A stretch of 64,000 nt of DNA from Mycolicibacterium stellerae (GCF_003719305.1 NZ_RARC01000027.1:28936-92935); one strand, 5' to 3'; numbered from the stretch's first letter, positions 1 to 8,377 are shown. Made by a program: numbers and translations. Notes: generated from the letters alone by a model not told the origin.

Positions 1-415
1 GTTGCCCGGGTTCGCGTCGAGCGACGCCACCAGACGGCCCTCCCTCGCCGATTTGCTGCAGCACGTCGGAGATTACACCGCATGGAGTTGCTGCACGCGG
101 TGCAATAGCTGGGGAGAGCGAGCCCCTGCACCTGAGCACACCGCAGCCATCGCTGCGCTGTCGTGATGTGAAGTTCGTTGCGTCGTGCCGTTGCGTCAGC
201 AGGGTACGCGCGGCTATCGAAGCTCGGCCGCGACGCGACGCCCACAATTTGCATCGCTGCGGTGAGTGCTGAAGAACAAACCCCCGTTGTGCCAAGAGTG
301 TGCCAAGACGGTCCGAAACAAAACGAGAACGGACGAACTCGGCGGACCCAAAGAAATCGCTGAGCTGCGCATTTCGGGATCAGGTGCTACGCCGCAGAAC
401 GCCATGGATAGCGTT
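1..415. other. gene-poor left edge, no supported gene
   Basis: I see no convincing gene here. A 54-codon reading frame open to the window edge ends at a TGA at 164-166 on the plus strand; it could be the tail of a gene starting outside the window, but I recognise no family in it. The rest carries only short overlapping frames without a ribosome binding site. Two direct repeats at 288-308 and the tRNA half at 416-467 suggest the region is the flank of an old integrated element. Confidence 0.4.
288..308 (+). repeat. two direct repeats, candidate integrase arm-type sites
   Basis: The 10-mer TGTGCCAAGA occurs at 288-297 and again at 299-308, a spacing of one helical turn. It lies about 110 bp upstream of a tRNA-Val 3' half. 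Tyrosine integrases bind short direct repeats (arm-type sites) flanking the core in attP. The sequence shows the repeats; the integrase-site role is inference. Confidence 0.4.
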
Positions 416-467
416 GCTCGGTTTTACACACCAGCGGTCGGCGGTTCGATACCGTCCGCGCCCACCA
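416..467 (+). pseudogene. 3' half of a tRNA-Val(TAC), probable attachment-site remnant
   Basis: The sequence folds as the 3' half of a tRNA: an anticodon loop TTTACAC (anticodon TAC), a partly mismatched anticodon stem, a T stem and loop (GGCGG, TTCGATA, CCGTC), seven bases of acceptor strand, discriminator A and an encoded CCA ending at 467. No matching 5' acceptor strand (GGGCGCG) or D arm lies upstream, so it is not a functional tRNA gene. A 3' half cut at the anticodon loop is the usual footprint of an integrative element that recombines in a tRNA gene. Confidence 0.6.
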
Positions 468-544
468 TTCACCGACGCTCGACCGGCTGCGCCGCACTCG
501 GCACGGCTGGCGCAGCCGTCAGCGCCACGTCGGTGCCTCGGTGG

Positions 545-1078
545 TCAATGACTGGTGAAGGTCATCCGGGAGAGCATTCGATCGCGCAGTGTCATGGTGT
601 GCAGTAGGACAGCGCTCACGTGAGCCGCTATCGCAACCACCAGCAGATAAGCAACGACCGAATGCGTCTGGCGAAGAAAGAAGTAGATGTGCTCGTCGAA
701 GGGCGCGATGGCGGGCAGCCGTAGGACGCCGAAGACAACGACGGGTCTTCCGGCCGCCGATTCCATTGCCCAGCCGACCACTGGTTGCAACAACAGGAGC
801 CCGTACATGGCGAGCTCGGATCCAACCACGAGCTTGTGCTCGAGCGCGCCGACCGTCTCAGGTAGCCGGGGTGTCCGGTGGGTGAAGCGGTTGGCGGCAC
901 GGGCGACAGTGATCACCAGGATCGAAATGCCGAGCGTCATGTGAATGCCGACCAGCGCGGCATAGGAACCCAGGGAGTTGACCATCGCGAACCCCACCAG
1001 CAGAGTGGTGAACACCAGTGCGGCGGTCAGCCAGTGAAACACTCTGGTACGCAGCGGATAGCGAGCCGGTGTGGTCAT
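545..1078 (-). CDS. cytochrome b561 family protein
   Basis: A 177-residue membrane protein with four hydrophobic segments and histidines at about 15, 46, 139 and 153 within or near them, as expected for the two-haem cytochrome b561 / Ni-hydrogenase-type b subunit fold. Such proteins pass quinone electrons to exported redox enzymes. The ATG at 1078 is chosen because it overlaps the TGA stop of the upstream catalase-like gene (TGATG), which indicates coupled translation; a TTG one codon earlier is possible. The pairing suggests that this is the membrane electron partner of the exported haem protein, which is an inference. Confidence 0.85.
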   Translation of the reverse strand: MTTPARYPLRTRVFHWLTAALVFTTLLVGFAMVNSLGSYAALVGIHMTLGISILVITVARAANRFTHRTPRLPETVGALEHKLVVGSELAMYGLLLLQPVVGWAMESAAGRPVVVFGVLRLPAIAPFDEHIYFFLRQTHSVVAYLLVVAIAAHVSAVLLHTMTLRDRMLSRMTFTSH

Positions 1079-2166
1079 CAAGGTGTGACCTCGTCGACTT
1101 GTACCGCCGACGGTGATGCGGTCTCGCCGGACCGCAGCCGATAGGACGCGGCGTACACAGATGACCGGGCGCTCAACAGGGGGTCGCCGGAGGGTTCGAT
1201 CCCGTCGGGGAGGACCAGCGGATCGAAGTTCACGTCGCGCGCGTTGCCCGGAGCTTCAGTCTGCGCGGCGATCAAACTCAGCGTGCCGGCGTCGATTACA
1301 CGTCGATCCGACGGCCAAGGCTGCGTGGCGTCGTCCACGGGATCCGAAGGTTGGCCCACGGTCAGGTGGAGCTTCCATCGCAACGGGCCGGTGCGCAGTT
1401 GCCGGACGACAGAATTGAACAGCGCGTTGTCGCCTGCGGGTTTCGGGGGTAGGGCCGATTGTTGGGGCACGAAGGCCCAGCGCACCGGGGTGCGGGTACC
1501 GGCGTCATTGACGAAAAAGAACGTGTTGAGGCTCGAGAAGGTGCTGTCGGCGAATCCGCTTGTCGGAGGAGTCTTCTTGATGATCGCCATTGCGGCCACC
1601 GTTTCTGGGTGGGCGGTGTTGAACCGGGCCATGGCGTCGGGGTCGGGTTTACCGGTCGCAGCGACGATCTTCGACGCGAGCAGTCGGTCGTAGAAGCCTT
1701 GCGGCGAGCTGTCCGGGAACACCGGCAAGCTGAGGTTGGCGCTGCGCCATTGATCAGGCCCGGGGAAGCCGAATGCCAGTGCGAGACCCCGCGCCGCTGA
1801 GGGTGTGTCGGCGACCGACGGGTCTCCTCCGGTGAGAGAGAACCGTCCTGTGACCGACGTCCTGCCGGCCGCGAAGACAGCTGCAGAGGACAGCTCTGCG
1901 CCGTTGCCGTTGCTGTCGAACAGGCCTGTGACTGCCATGCCTTTGGCGTGATTCCTGCGAAATCCCGGGTGGCGGCCAAACACGGTTTGGAAGCCGTCGA
2001 TGAAAGTCTGGCGCGACAGAGTTCTCGGAGCGATCCAGTTGTTCGCATACGCGACAGCACCCAGGTCGACGGCCAAAAAGGCGGCAACGGCGCCAACGCC
2101 GGCGAGAACGGAACGTCTGGTCACTGGGGCCCCGAGCCATTTCGCGCCCGGGGGCTCTCTGTCCAT
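1078..2166 (-). CDS. Tat-exported catalase-related peroxidase (SrpA-like)
   Basis: About 362 residues with an N-terminal twin-arginine motif (TRRSVLAG) followed by a hydrophobic stretch, so export by the Tat pathway is likely. The catalase fold is indicated by the distal histidine near residue 73 (RNHAKG) and by a C-terminal R-x-x-x-Y (tyrosine near 338), which would be the proximal haem ligand. The length matches small catalase-related peroxidases, not full catalases of about 480 residues. The ATG at 2166 has AAGGAC upstream; another ATG lies at 2208. It overlaps the following b561 gene. The physiological substrate is unknown; these proteins use peroxides, often organic ones. Confidence 0.8.
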   Translation of the reverse strand: MDREPPGAKWLGAPVTRRSVLAGVGAVAAFLAVDLGAVAYANNWIAPRTLSRQTFIDGFQTVFGRHPGFRRNHAKGMAVTGLFDSNGNGAELSSAAVFAAGRTSVTGRFSLTGGDPSVADTPSAARGLALAFGFPGPDQWRSANLSLPVFPDSSPQGFYDRLLASKIVAATGKPDPDAMARFNTAHPETVAAMAIIKKTPPTSGFADSTFSSLNTFFFVNDAGTRTPVRWAFVPQQSALPPKPAGDNALFNSVVRQLRTGPLRWKLHLTVGQPSDPVDDATQPWPSDRRVIDAGTLSLIAAQTEAPGNARDVNFDPLVLPDGIEPSGDPLLSARSSVYAASYRLRSGETASPSAVQVDEVTP

Positions 2167-2423
2167 GTCCTTGGCCACCTTTCGAATTCCACGGGCGGAT
2201 TGCAGCATTCAATTCAGCCGCTCACAGGAAGCATCCCCGCCACCGCCCACCTGCAGCATTGCTGCTAGTGGCCAATCAAGATACTGGGCAGCCGGACCTG
2301 CCGACACCCGCTAGCAGGAATAGTCGGACCGAACGCTCCTCGATACACTCGCGACGGAATCGATCGACGGCGTTCACCCGGTGGCGGTTTGGACTGACTC
2401 GGACGGTAGAACAGGACCCAAAC

Positions 2424-3491
2424 ATGACGCCATCAGCCGGCAGCCTCTTACATCCCGACATGGAAGACACCGGATCCGGATTGGATTACGGGGCGCGGCC
2501 CGATGCACTCCTCGGTGACATCACGCCCAATCATCAGTTCTTCATTCGCAGCCATGCGCCTACGCCGGAGATCGATCCGGCGACCTGGGAATTGCGCATC
2601 GAGGGCGAAGGTGTCCGCCGGTCGATGAGCTACACCTATCGGGATATCTGCAGTGCATTCCCCGTCGTCTCGGTGACCCGCACGATCGAATGCGCAGGAA
2701 ACCGCAGGGTCCTCTTCGGCCGTGAGGTCGGACGGGTCTTCGACGGCACTCAGTGGGGTCGCGGCGCCATCAGTACTGCGCAGTGGACAGGCGTGCGGCT
2801 GCGCGATCTTCTCGAACCGGCCGAAGTCACCGGGGGCGCAGTGGAGGTGATGCCCGAGGCGCTCGACGCCATCCGGGCTCGCAGACCACTGCCACTGGCC
2901 AAAGCGCTTGCCGACGACACGATCGTCGCATTCGCGATGAACGGTGAAACGCTGCCCGCCGACCACGGTTTTCCCGCCAGACTGGTGGTATCGGGCTGGC
3001 TCGGTGCGGCGAGCATCAAATGGTTGGGCCGTATCGAGGTGGCCGAACACGCCATCCAGGTGCCGTGGAACACCGAAGACTATGTGCTGATCACTGAGAA
3101 CCCTGCCGGGGATAACGGGAACAGATCAGTGATCACCGAGCCTGCCCTTTCGACTCTGGTCGAGCTGCCCTGGCCGGCCAACCTGCAACCGGGAGTTCAT
3201 CTCATCCGAGGACGGGCGTTCGCAGGCGAAGCCCGAATCGCCAAAGTGGAGACGCGAATCGACGATGGCCCGTGGGTCCCGGCGACCATCATCTCGCCGG
3301 GGGAGCCAGGCGTATGGGCGCGGTGGCAGATCCGCTGGACCGCCGAACCCGGGGAACATGTGTTGCGGGTTCGGGCAAGTGACGACCGCGGACGGGTGCA
3401 ACCGGAGTCGACGCCGCCCAACCTGCTCGGCTACATGCACGAGTCGGTACTCGCCCATCCCATCAACGTCAACGACGAAGCCCGCCAATGA
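2424..3491 (+). CDS. sulfite oxidase family molybdopterin enzyme
   Basis: A 355-residue protein with the oxidoreductase molybdopterin-binding domain in the N-terminal two thirds and an Ig-like Mo-co dimerisation domain in the C-terminal third. The cysteine near residue 90 (TIECAGN) is the conserved molybdenum ligand. There is no signal peptide or haem domain, so it is probably cytoplasmic or needs another partner. It is transcribed divergently from the catalase/b561 pair, with about 250 bp between them. ATG 2424 is chosen because the family homology begins soon after it; the frame is open upstream without similarity. Sulfite as substrate is a family-level assignment. Confidence 0.85.
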   Translation: MTPSAGSLLHPDMEDTGSGLDYGARPDALLGDITPNHQFFIRSHAPTPEIDPATWELRIEGEGVRRSMSYTYRDICSAFPVVSVTRTIECAGNRRVLFGREVGRVFDGTQWGRGAISTAQWTGVRLRDLLEPAEVTGGAVEVMPEALDAIRARRPLPLAKALADDTIVAFAMNGETLPADHGFPARLVVSGWLGAASIKWLGRIEVAEHAIQVPWNTEDYVLITENPAGDNGNRSVITEPALSTLVELPWPANLQPGVHLIRGRAFAGEARIAKVETRIDDGPWVPATIISPGEPGVWARWQIRWTAEPGEHVLRVRASDDRGRVQPESTPPNLLGYMHESVLAHPINVNDEARQ

Positions 3492-3545
3492 CGTCTTCCT
3501 GAAGCTCGGCGCGGTTGACCGTGTCGGACAGCGTTCGGCGACAAG

Positions 3546-3575
3546 GATTCTGGGTACATTCCTGCACCCAGAATC
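3546..3575. terminator. bidirectional hairpin terminator
   Basis: A perfect 10-bp inverted repeat (GATTCTGGGT and ACCCAGAATC) surrounds a 10-nt loop. It sits in the 111-bp gap between two convergent genes, where a terminator serving both strands is expected. There is no clear T-tract, which is common in mycobacteria. Confidence 0.65.
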
Positions 3576-3602
3576 TCGTCGCTACAGGCAACGGGTCAGC
3601 CG

Positions 3603-3890
3603 TTATTCCTGGCCGTCGTCGGTCTTGTTGAGCGCACGGTCGGTGCTACGGATCAAGTTGCGGTTGAACTGGTACTGCGCGGCCGCGAGGGTATCGGCCA
3701 ATTCGAGTGCCGCGTCCACGAGCTTCGCGCGAAGGGGTTGTACCGCCTCGGGGATGGCCTCGTCGATCGTGTGGCGGAACTTCCGAAGTGCCTCGGCGGT
3801 GGCGTGCTGGCCGACCTTGGCCGACTCGCGGACCTCCTCGAGCAGATCGCCAGCTGTTGTGGGGGAGTGGGATTCGACAGTAGCGGGCAT
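3603..3890 (-). CDS. small helical protein of unknown function
   Basis: A 95-residue acidic protein predicted by eye to be almost wholly alpha-helical, with a central stretch rich in Ala, Leu, Glu and Arg. I do not recognise a named family with certainty; the amphipathic helices recall phasin-like or coiled-coil proteins, but this is only a resemblance. It is monocistronic, convergent with the sulfite oxidase gene, and has an ATG start with purine-rich sequence (AAAGGA) upstream. Confidence 0.6.
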   Translation of the reverse strand: MPATVESHSPTTAGDLLEEVRESAKVGQHATAEALRKFRHTIDEAIPEAVQPLRAKLVDAALELADTLAAAQYQFNRNLIRSTDRALNKTDDGQE

Positions 3891-4079
3891 GTCGATCCTT
3901 TCTTGTTGTGTTTGCCTGGTTGTGCTTGCACTCGTGACGCTATTCGGTGCGGCGCGCGTTCGATACCGACGAAAGTCCCATCCTGTCCGGCCGGTGGGCT
4001 CTTTTATCTAGGTGGGGTTTTCGTTCTACTCGGACGACGAGCCGGCGCGGCGCCGGAGTCGGTGGTGCGCTGTTGGTGT

Positions 4080-4487
4080 CTATTCCGCGGGTGGTGCAAA
4101 GAACTCCAGCGCGATGCCGTCGGGGTCGCGGAAGCTCAGTCCCGAGCCATAGGCGGCGTCCACGATGCCGCCGTGCTCGACGCCGAGCTCATCCAGGCGG
4201 GTCACCCACGTCTGCAGCTCCGAGCGGTCCGCACAGCCGAAACCGACATGGTCGAGACCCGCCCGGAACTCGGTGAAGCGGCCGCCCTCCAGCGGCTTGT
4301 CGTGCTGGTGGATACCGAAGATCGTGCCGTCCTCGAACGCCCATACCACGTGCCGGAACCCGGCGTCGGTGTGCTCATCGAGTACGGGTTCGGTTGCGAA
4401 CAGCGCTTGATACCAGGGTGCGCTTGCGTCGACGTCGCGCACGGTGACCGCGACGTGGTTGAGTACCGGCATTGGTTCCTCGCTCAC
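4080..4487 (-). CDS. VOC family (glyoxalase/bleomycin-resistance-like) protein
   Basis: A 135-residue protein with two beta-alpha-beta-beta-beta modules of the vicinal-oxygen-chelate fold: the first begins NHVAVTVRD, the second GLDHVGFGC, with the closing motif FRDPDGIALEFF. Candidate metal ligands are the histidine in NHVAVT, the histidine in LDHVGF and the late glutamate in LEFF. The substrate cannot be predicted. GTG 4487 is given as the start; an in-frame ATG at 4472 gives a protein five residues shorter that still covers the domain. Confidence 0.8.
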   Translation of the reverse strand: MSEEPMPVLNHVAVTVRDVDASAPWYQALFATEPVLDEHTDAGFRHVVWAFEDGTIFGIHQHDKPLEGGRFTEFRAGLDHVGFGCADRSELQTWVTRLDELGVEHGGIVDAAYGSGLSFRDPDGIALEFFAPPAE

Positions 4488-4543
4488 TCTCGACTAGACC
4501 TGCTGTTTATTGCACGAACCGCACTCGCGGCGAGTTCACTTGG

Positions 4544-5371
4544 CTAGACCACGCGTTTGCCCCGCCGTGCGCGAGCACGCATGTCCCACAGATACATTCG
4601 ATAGCCCAATATCCACACGTCGCGCGGGATGACGCGGTCGGCGACCCGCAGCGCCGTGAGCAACCATTCGAACTGCCGCTGCTGTGTCGGCGACCATGAC
4701 ATCTTCATGTGCACACGGAACTCAGCGGGCAGAAAACCCTTGGTGGCGAAGAGGTTGAAGCGGCCTGCCAGCAGCCGCAGCGGGGCGGGCAGGAATGCCA
4801 TCGCCGCCACCCCGTGCAGGTGCTCGCGCACCGGCGTGTCGATGTTCAGCTCGTCGAGGGTCCGCTTCCAGAATTCATCGAACGCGACGCGGTCAGCCGG
4901 CCACATATCCGCTCGGACCTGCAGCGTGGTGCCCAGCTTCCTGGCGTCTCGGTAGATCGCCTCGGCGGACTCGTCGTCGAGCGGCCCGTACAGGAACTCG
5001 TGCTGGTCGATGTAGTACCGGTACAGGCAGGCCGCCACCCACAGTTGCAGGCGCGGATCGAATGCGTTGTAGGACAACGGGCTTGACTTCTTCGACCGCA
5101 CTAGCGCATGCACCCTGTCGACCTCGTTGCGGATCAGGGCGCGATCGGCGTCCGTCCCGAGGGTGGCGGCAGCGAGATAGGTGCCGGTGGTTCGGGCCCG
5201 CTTGAACGGGTGCTTGTAGACGTTGCCGCTGTCCACCGGGCTTTCCAGTACGCCGTAGCCGACGGCGGGCAACGACAACTGCATGATGACGTTGGCCGCG
5301 GGGGCCAGCACCGCCGCAGGGTTGATCAGATCGACCACCCTGGTCGGCCTCCGCGGTGGGCCCAGCCTCAT
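4544..5371 (-). CDS. oxygenase MpaB-like (DUF2236) protein
   Basis: A 275-residue protein of the DUF2236 / MpaB-like family, common in several copies in mycobacteria. Family hallmarks visible are the early G-N-V-Y-K-HPFKRAR segment and the conserved stretch with a dihistidine-rich helical core; the family is proposed to bind haem and act as an oxygenase (known for latex-clearing protein and MpaB). The substrate is unknown. The gene ends close to the VOC gene and is divergent from cobD, whose start lies only 35 bp away, so the two promoters must overlap. Confidence 0.75.
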   Translation of the reverse strand: MRLGPPRRPTRVVDLINPAAVLAPAANVIMQLSLPAVGYGVLESPVDSGNVYKHPFKRARTTGTYLAAATLGTDADRALIRNEVDRVHALVRSKKSSPLSYNAFDPRLQLWVAACLYRYYIDQHEFLYGPLDDESAEAIYRDARKLGTTLQVRADMWPADRVAFDEFWKRTLDELNIDTPVREHLHGVAAMAFLPAPLRLLAGRFNLFATKGFLPAEFRVHMKMSWSPTQQRQFEWLLTALRVADRVIPRDVWILGYRMYLWDMRARARRGKRVV

Positions 5372-5406
5372 AAATCGAGTACATCACCTTGTGAGACGCT
5401 CGCAGC

Positions 5407-6375
5407 GTGTTTGGACCGATGTGTCTCGCCCGGGCGACCGGCATCGCGGCCGGCTTCCTCGCCGACCTGGCATTCGGCGATCCCCGGCGCGGACATCCGG
5501 TTGCGCTGTTCGGCCGGGGCGCCGCCGGGCTCGAAAAGTTCACGTACTCCGACGACCGGTGGGCGGGCGTCGTTCACACGGGCGCACTGCTTGGTGTGCT
5601 GGCGGTGGTGGGTGCCGCGGGGGAGCGGGCTGCCTACCGGCGCGGACCGGCCTCGGTTGTCGCCCTGACCGCCGCGACGACGTTCGCGGCGCTGGGGGGC
5701 ACATCGCTGACGCGCACCGGCACCCGGATGACCGATCTGTTGACGCACGACGACGTCGATGCCGCCCGGCGTCTGCTGCCGTCCCTGTGCGGACGAGATC
5801 CCGCCGTGCTCGAGTCCGACGGACTGACACGCGCCGCCGTCGAATCGGTCGCCGAGAACACGTCCGACGCGCAGGTGGCGCCGCTGTTGTGGGCGGCGTT
5901 CGGCGGTGTGCCCGCACTGCTGGTCTACCGCGGCGCCAACACCCTCGACGCGATGATCGGTCACCGGTCGCCGCGCTACCTGCGATTCGGTTGGGCCGCA
6001 GCGAGGTTCGACGACGCATTGAATCTCGTCGCCGCCCGCGTGACGGGGGCGCTGGTGGCGATCTGCGCACCCGCTGTCGGCGGGTCGCCTGCAGGTGCAG
6101 TGCGGGCGTGGCGGCGCGACGCCGTCCGGCACCCGAGCCCCAACGCGGGTGTGGTCGAAGCGTCGTTCGCGGGTGCGCTGGGTGTCCGGCTCGGCGGACC
6201 AACGCAGTACGCGCACGAGTTGGAGATCCGGCCCAGCCTCGGCGACGGACCGGCACCGCAGATCTCGGATCTCGCTCGGGCCGTGCGCTTGTCGCGGATC
6301 GTTCAGGTCGCCAGCGCGGTGCTGGCGGTCAGCGCCGCTTGCCGTAGCGGTCGGCGAGTTTCTCCTCGGTGGTGA
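5407..6375 (+). CDS. cobD: adenosylcobinamide-phosphate synthase CobD/CbiB
   Basis: A 322-residue membrane protein of the CobD/CbiB family, which attaches aminopropanol (or its phosphate) to adenosylcobyric acid in cobalamin synthesis. Recognisable family motifs are LADLAFGDPRRGHPV near the N terminus, the VESVAENTSDAQVAPLLW segment and the HPSPNAGVVEASFAGALGV segment. Hydrophobic helices span most of the chain. It starts with GTG. Its 3' end overlaps the convergent SURF1 gene by about 47 bp. In M. tuberculosis cobD likewise neighbours the SURF1 and ptpA homologues. Confidence 0.92.
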   Translation: MFGPMCLARATGIAAGFLADLAFGDPRRGHPVALFGRGAAGLEKFTYSDDRWAGVVHTGALLGVLAVVGAAGERAAYRRGPASVVALTAATTFAALGGTSLTRTGTRMTDLLTHDDVDAARRLLPSLCGRDPAVLESDGLTRAAVESVAENTSDAQVAPLLWAAFGGVPALLVYRGANTLDAMIGHRSPRYLRFGWAAARFDDALNLVAARVTGALVAICAPAVGGSPAGAVRAWRRDAVRHPSPNAGVVEASFAGALGVRLGGPTQYAHELEIRPSLGDGPAPQISDLARAVRLSRIVQVASAVLAVSAACRSGRRVSPRW

Positions 6376-7177
6376 GCGGCGCGCCGGAAGGCTGACTGTC
6401 TGCCGCGGCCTTGTCGCGTCGACGGGCCCGGATCTCCGAAATGATGAAGTAGCCCAACCCGATAGGCGCGAGAATGCCGAACGCGATCCACTGGATGCCG
6501 TAGGACAGGAAGGGCCCGGCGTCGAGGTGCGGCAGGCCGATCGCGCCGAGGCCACCCGGCTGATCCTCGACCAGCTGCAGATAGGCCCCGGTCAGCGGAA
6601 CGTCAAGCAGCGTCGAGATCTGCGGGGTGTTGATCGCATACACCTGCTGGGCGCCGTCCTGGCGGAACGGGGCCTTGCCCTCGGGTGAGGGCTCGGAGTC
6701 CCGCAGCCTCGCGATGATCGTGACTCTGCCGGTCGGCGCAGGCGCGATCGGCGGCACCCGCGACCCCTGCTCGGGTTTCACGTAGCCGCGGTCGACCAGT
6801 ACCGTCGGCCCGCCGTCGACAGCGAACGGCACCAGCACCTCGAACGCGGGGTCACCCTCGATCACCCGAAGCCGCGCCAGCACCTGCCGGTCGGGTAGAT
6901 AGTGCCCGGTGGCCGTCACCCGCTGCCACTGTTCGTCTGGTGCTGACGAGTCCTGCTGTGGCAGAACGCTTGTCAGCGGAACCGGTTCGGCCTTGAGCGA
7001 CCGCGAGATCTGCGCGTTCTCCCTGGAGGTCTTGGTGTTCTTGCCGAGCTGCCATGGCGCGAGAACGGTGAAGCACAGATAGGCGAATGCGATCACCACG
7101 ACGAACAACGCGAGCCAGCCCGGCCGCAACAGGAACGTCCACCGCGGCTTTCGATCTCGGCCCTTGGGTTCGGTCAT
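6329..7177 (-). CDS. SURF1 family cytochrome oxidase biogenesis protein
   Basis: A 282-residue protein with one transmembrane helix near the N terminus and one near the C terminus flanking a soluble loop, the SURF1/Shy1 layout. Motifs seen are LAPWQLGKNT after the first helix, RGYV in the middle and WIAFGI in the last helix. SURF1 helps insert haem a into cytochrome c oxidase. ATG 7177 is chosen because it overlaps the TGA of ptpA (ATGA), giving an operon ptkA-ptpA-SURF1. The 3' end overlaps cobD on the other strand. Confidence 0.88.
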   Translation of the reverse strand: MTEPKGRDRKPRWTFLLRPGWLALFVVVIAFAYLCFTVLAPWQLGKNTKTSRENAQISRSLKAEPVPLTSVLPQQDSSAPDEQWQRVTATGHYLPDRQVLARLRVIEGDPAFEVLVPFAVDGGPTVLVDRGYVKPEQGSRVPPIAPAPTGRVTIIARLRDSEPSPEGKAPFRQDGAQQVYAINTPQISTLLDVPLTGAYLQLVEDQPGGLGAIGLPHLDAGPFLSYGIQWIAFGILAPIGLGYFIISEIRARRRDKAAADSQPSGAPLTTEEKLADRYGKRR

Positions 7178-7710
7178 TGGAGCTGCTCGTCCACCCACTC
7201 GTGCAGGCCCGGCAACGAGGCTTCGATGACGCTGAAGACGTCCTCGAAGTCGTCGTGTGTGCCGTAATACGGGTCCTCGACGTCGTGGGGATGGGCACCC
7301 GACTTCGGATCGAAAGACCTCAGCATCCGCAGCCGATCGGGCGGAACGCCCATGTCGCGCAGAATCCGCGCGTGGTTCCGGCCGAGCGCTACCACCAGAT
7401 CGGCCGACAGGTGGTCTTCGTTGATCCGCCGCGCCCGGTGTTCGGTCGGATAGCCGTGCTCACGCAGCACCCTGTTCGCGCGATTGTCGGCGCCCTCGCC
7501 TGCGTGCCAGTCGCCGGTTCCCGCGCTGGTGACCCGCACCTCGTCGGTCAAGCCGCGTTCGCTGATCTGGTGGGCGAACATCTTCTCGGCCATCGGTGAG
7601 CGGCAGATGTTGCCCGAGCAGATGAAGGTGACGTGCAGCGGTTCAGACACCGGAGCCGAGCTGTCGGCGACGTCAGGCACCGGAGCCGAGCTGTCGGCGA
7701 CGTCAGACAC
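7174..7710 (-). CDS. ptpA: low-molecular-weight protein tyrosine phosphatase
   Basis: This is the homologue of M. tuberculosis PtpA, a low-molecular-weight tyrosine phosphatase that is secreted into host macrophages in that species. The active-site loop C-x5-R-S (CSGNICRS) and the late acid DPYYG motif are intact. Counted from the GTG at 7650 the protein has 158 residues with Cys11, as in M. tuberculosis. However, a 30-bp in-frame duplication (7651-7710) adds two more GTG starts, at 7680 and 7710. The GTG at 7710 overlaps the stop of the upstream HAD gene, so coupled translation may begin there and give a 178-residue protein with a repeated VADSSAPV extension. Confidence 0.9.
   Translation of the reverse strand: MSDVADSSAPVPDVADSSAPVSEPLHVTFICSGNICRSPMAEKMFAHQISERGLTDEVRVTSAGTGDWHAGEGADNRANRVLREHGYPTEHRARRINEDHLSADLVVALGRNHARILRDMGVPPDRLRMLRSFDPKSGAHPHDVEDPYYGTHDDFEDVFSVIEASLPGLHEWVDEQLQ
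7651..7710 (-). repeat. tandem 30-bp duplication at the ptpA start
   Basis: Two adjacent 30-bp units (7651-7680 and 7681-7710) differ at one base; the first bases of a third copy form the canonical ptpA start at 7641-7650. The repeat keeps the reading frame and duplicates the GTG codon, so each unit begins with a possible start. Confidence 0.9.
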
Positions 7711-8377
7711 CCAGCACCTCGCGCAGGTCGTCGACCGTCGCCACATGAGCAGCAGCGGCGACTTCGGTCGGTTCGACGAAGTCGGCCGCTCCGTAGCCCC
7801 AATCGACCACCACGGTGGCGATGCCGTGGGCGGCGGCGCCCTCCACGTCGTGGGCGCGGTCGCCGACCATCACGATGCGGTCGGGCAGCGGTTCGAGGGC
7901 AGCGAGTGTATGCCCCATCACCTCGGCCTTGGTGGATCGCACACCGTCGAGGCTGGCACCGGCGATGACCTCGAAATGCTCGTCGAGCCCGAAATGCTCG
8001 AGGATCCGCTGTGCTGTCGGCTCGGCCTTCGATGTGGCCACCGCCAGCCGCACCCCGGCCGCCCGCAGGTCGGCGAGCAGTTGTGGAATGCCGTCGAACA
8101 GGCTGTTCATCGCCCAGCCGCGGGTCGAGTAGTCGGCGCGGTAGGCGGCGATCGCGGCCTGCGGGTCTTGCAGACCCAAAGCGATCAGGGTGTGGTGCAT
8201 CGGCGGGCCGACGATGCGGCCGGCCAGGTCGCCGTCGGGGATCTCGGCACCGATCTCGCCGAGGGCATGGCGGAAGCTGGACACGATGCCCTGCGCGGAG
8301 TCGGTCAGGGTGCCGTCGAGGTCGAAGATCACCAGCTGCGGCCTAGTGGCCGCGGCGGTGTCGTCCATGGTCGTCAC
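7703..8377 (-). CDS. ptkA: HAD-superfamily phosphatase / PtkA-like protein
   Basis: A 225-residue haloacid-dehalogenase-fold protein with motif I DLDGTLTDS near the N terminus, motif II at VATSKAE and motif IV GDRAHDVEGA. By position (directly before ptpA) it corresponds to M. tuberculosis Rv2232, described as the tyrosine kinase PtkA that phosphorylates PtpA. The present protein lacks the longer N-terminal tail of that protein and could equally be an ordinary phosphoglycolate-phosphatase-like enzyme. GTG 8377 or ATG 8368 may be the start. Its stop codon overlaps the first GTG of ptpA, so the two are translated as a unit. Confidence 0.8.
   Translation of the reverse strand: MTTMDDTAAATRPQLVIFDLDGTLTDSAQGIVSSFRHALGEIGAEIPDGDLAGRIVGPPMHHTLIALGLQDPQAAIAAYRADYSTRGWAMNSLFDGIPQLLADLRAAGVRLAVATSKAEPTAQRILEHFGLDEHFEVIAGASLDGVRSTKAEVMGHTLAALEPLPDRIVMVGDRAHDVEGAAAHGIATVVVDWGYGAADFVEPTEVAAAAHVATVDDLREVLGV

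Noticed and set aside
2..166. Open frame entering from the left edge and ending in TGA
   Set aside because: Too short and without a recognisable family; it may be the tail of an outside gene, but this cannot be supported.
5372..5406. A cobalamin riboswitch in front of cobD, or in front of cobU
   Set aside because: The gap before cobD is only 35 bp, and the region before cobU is coding; no B12-box-like sequence or multi-helix leader was seen.
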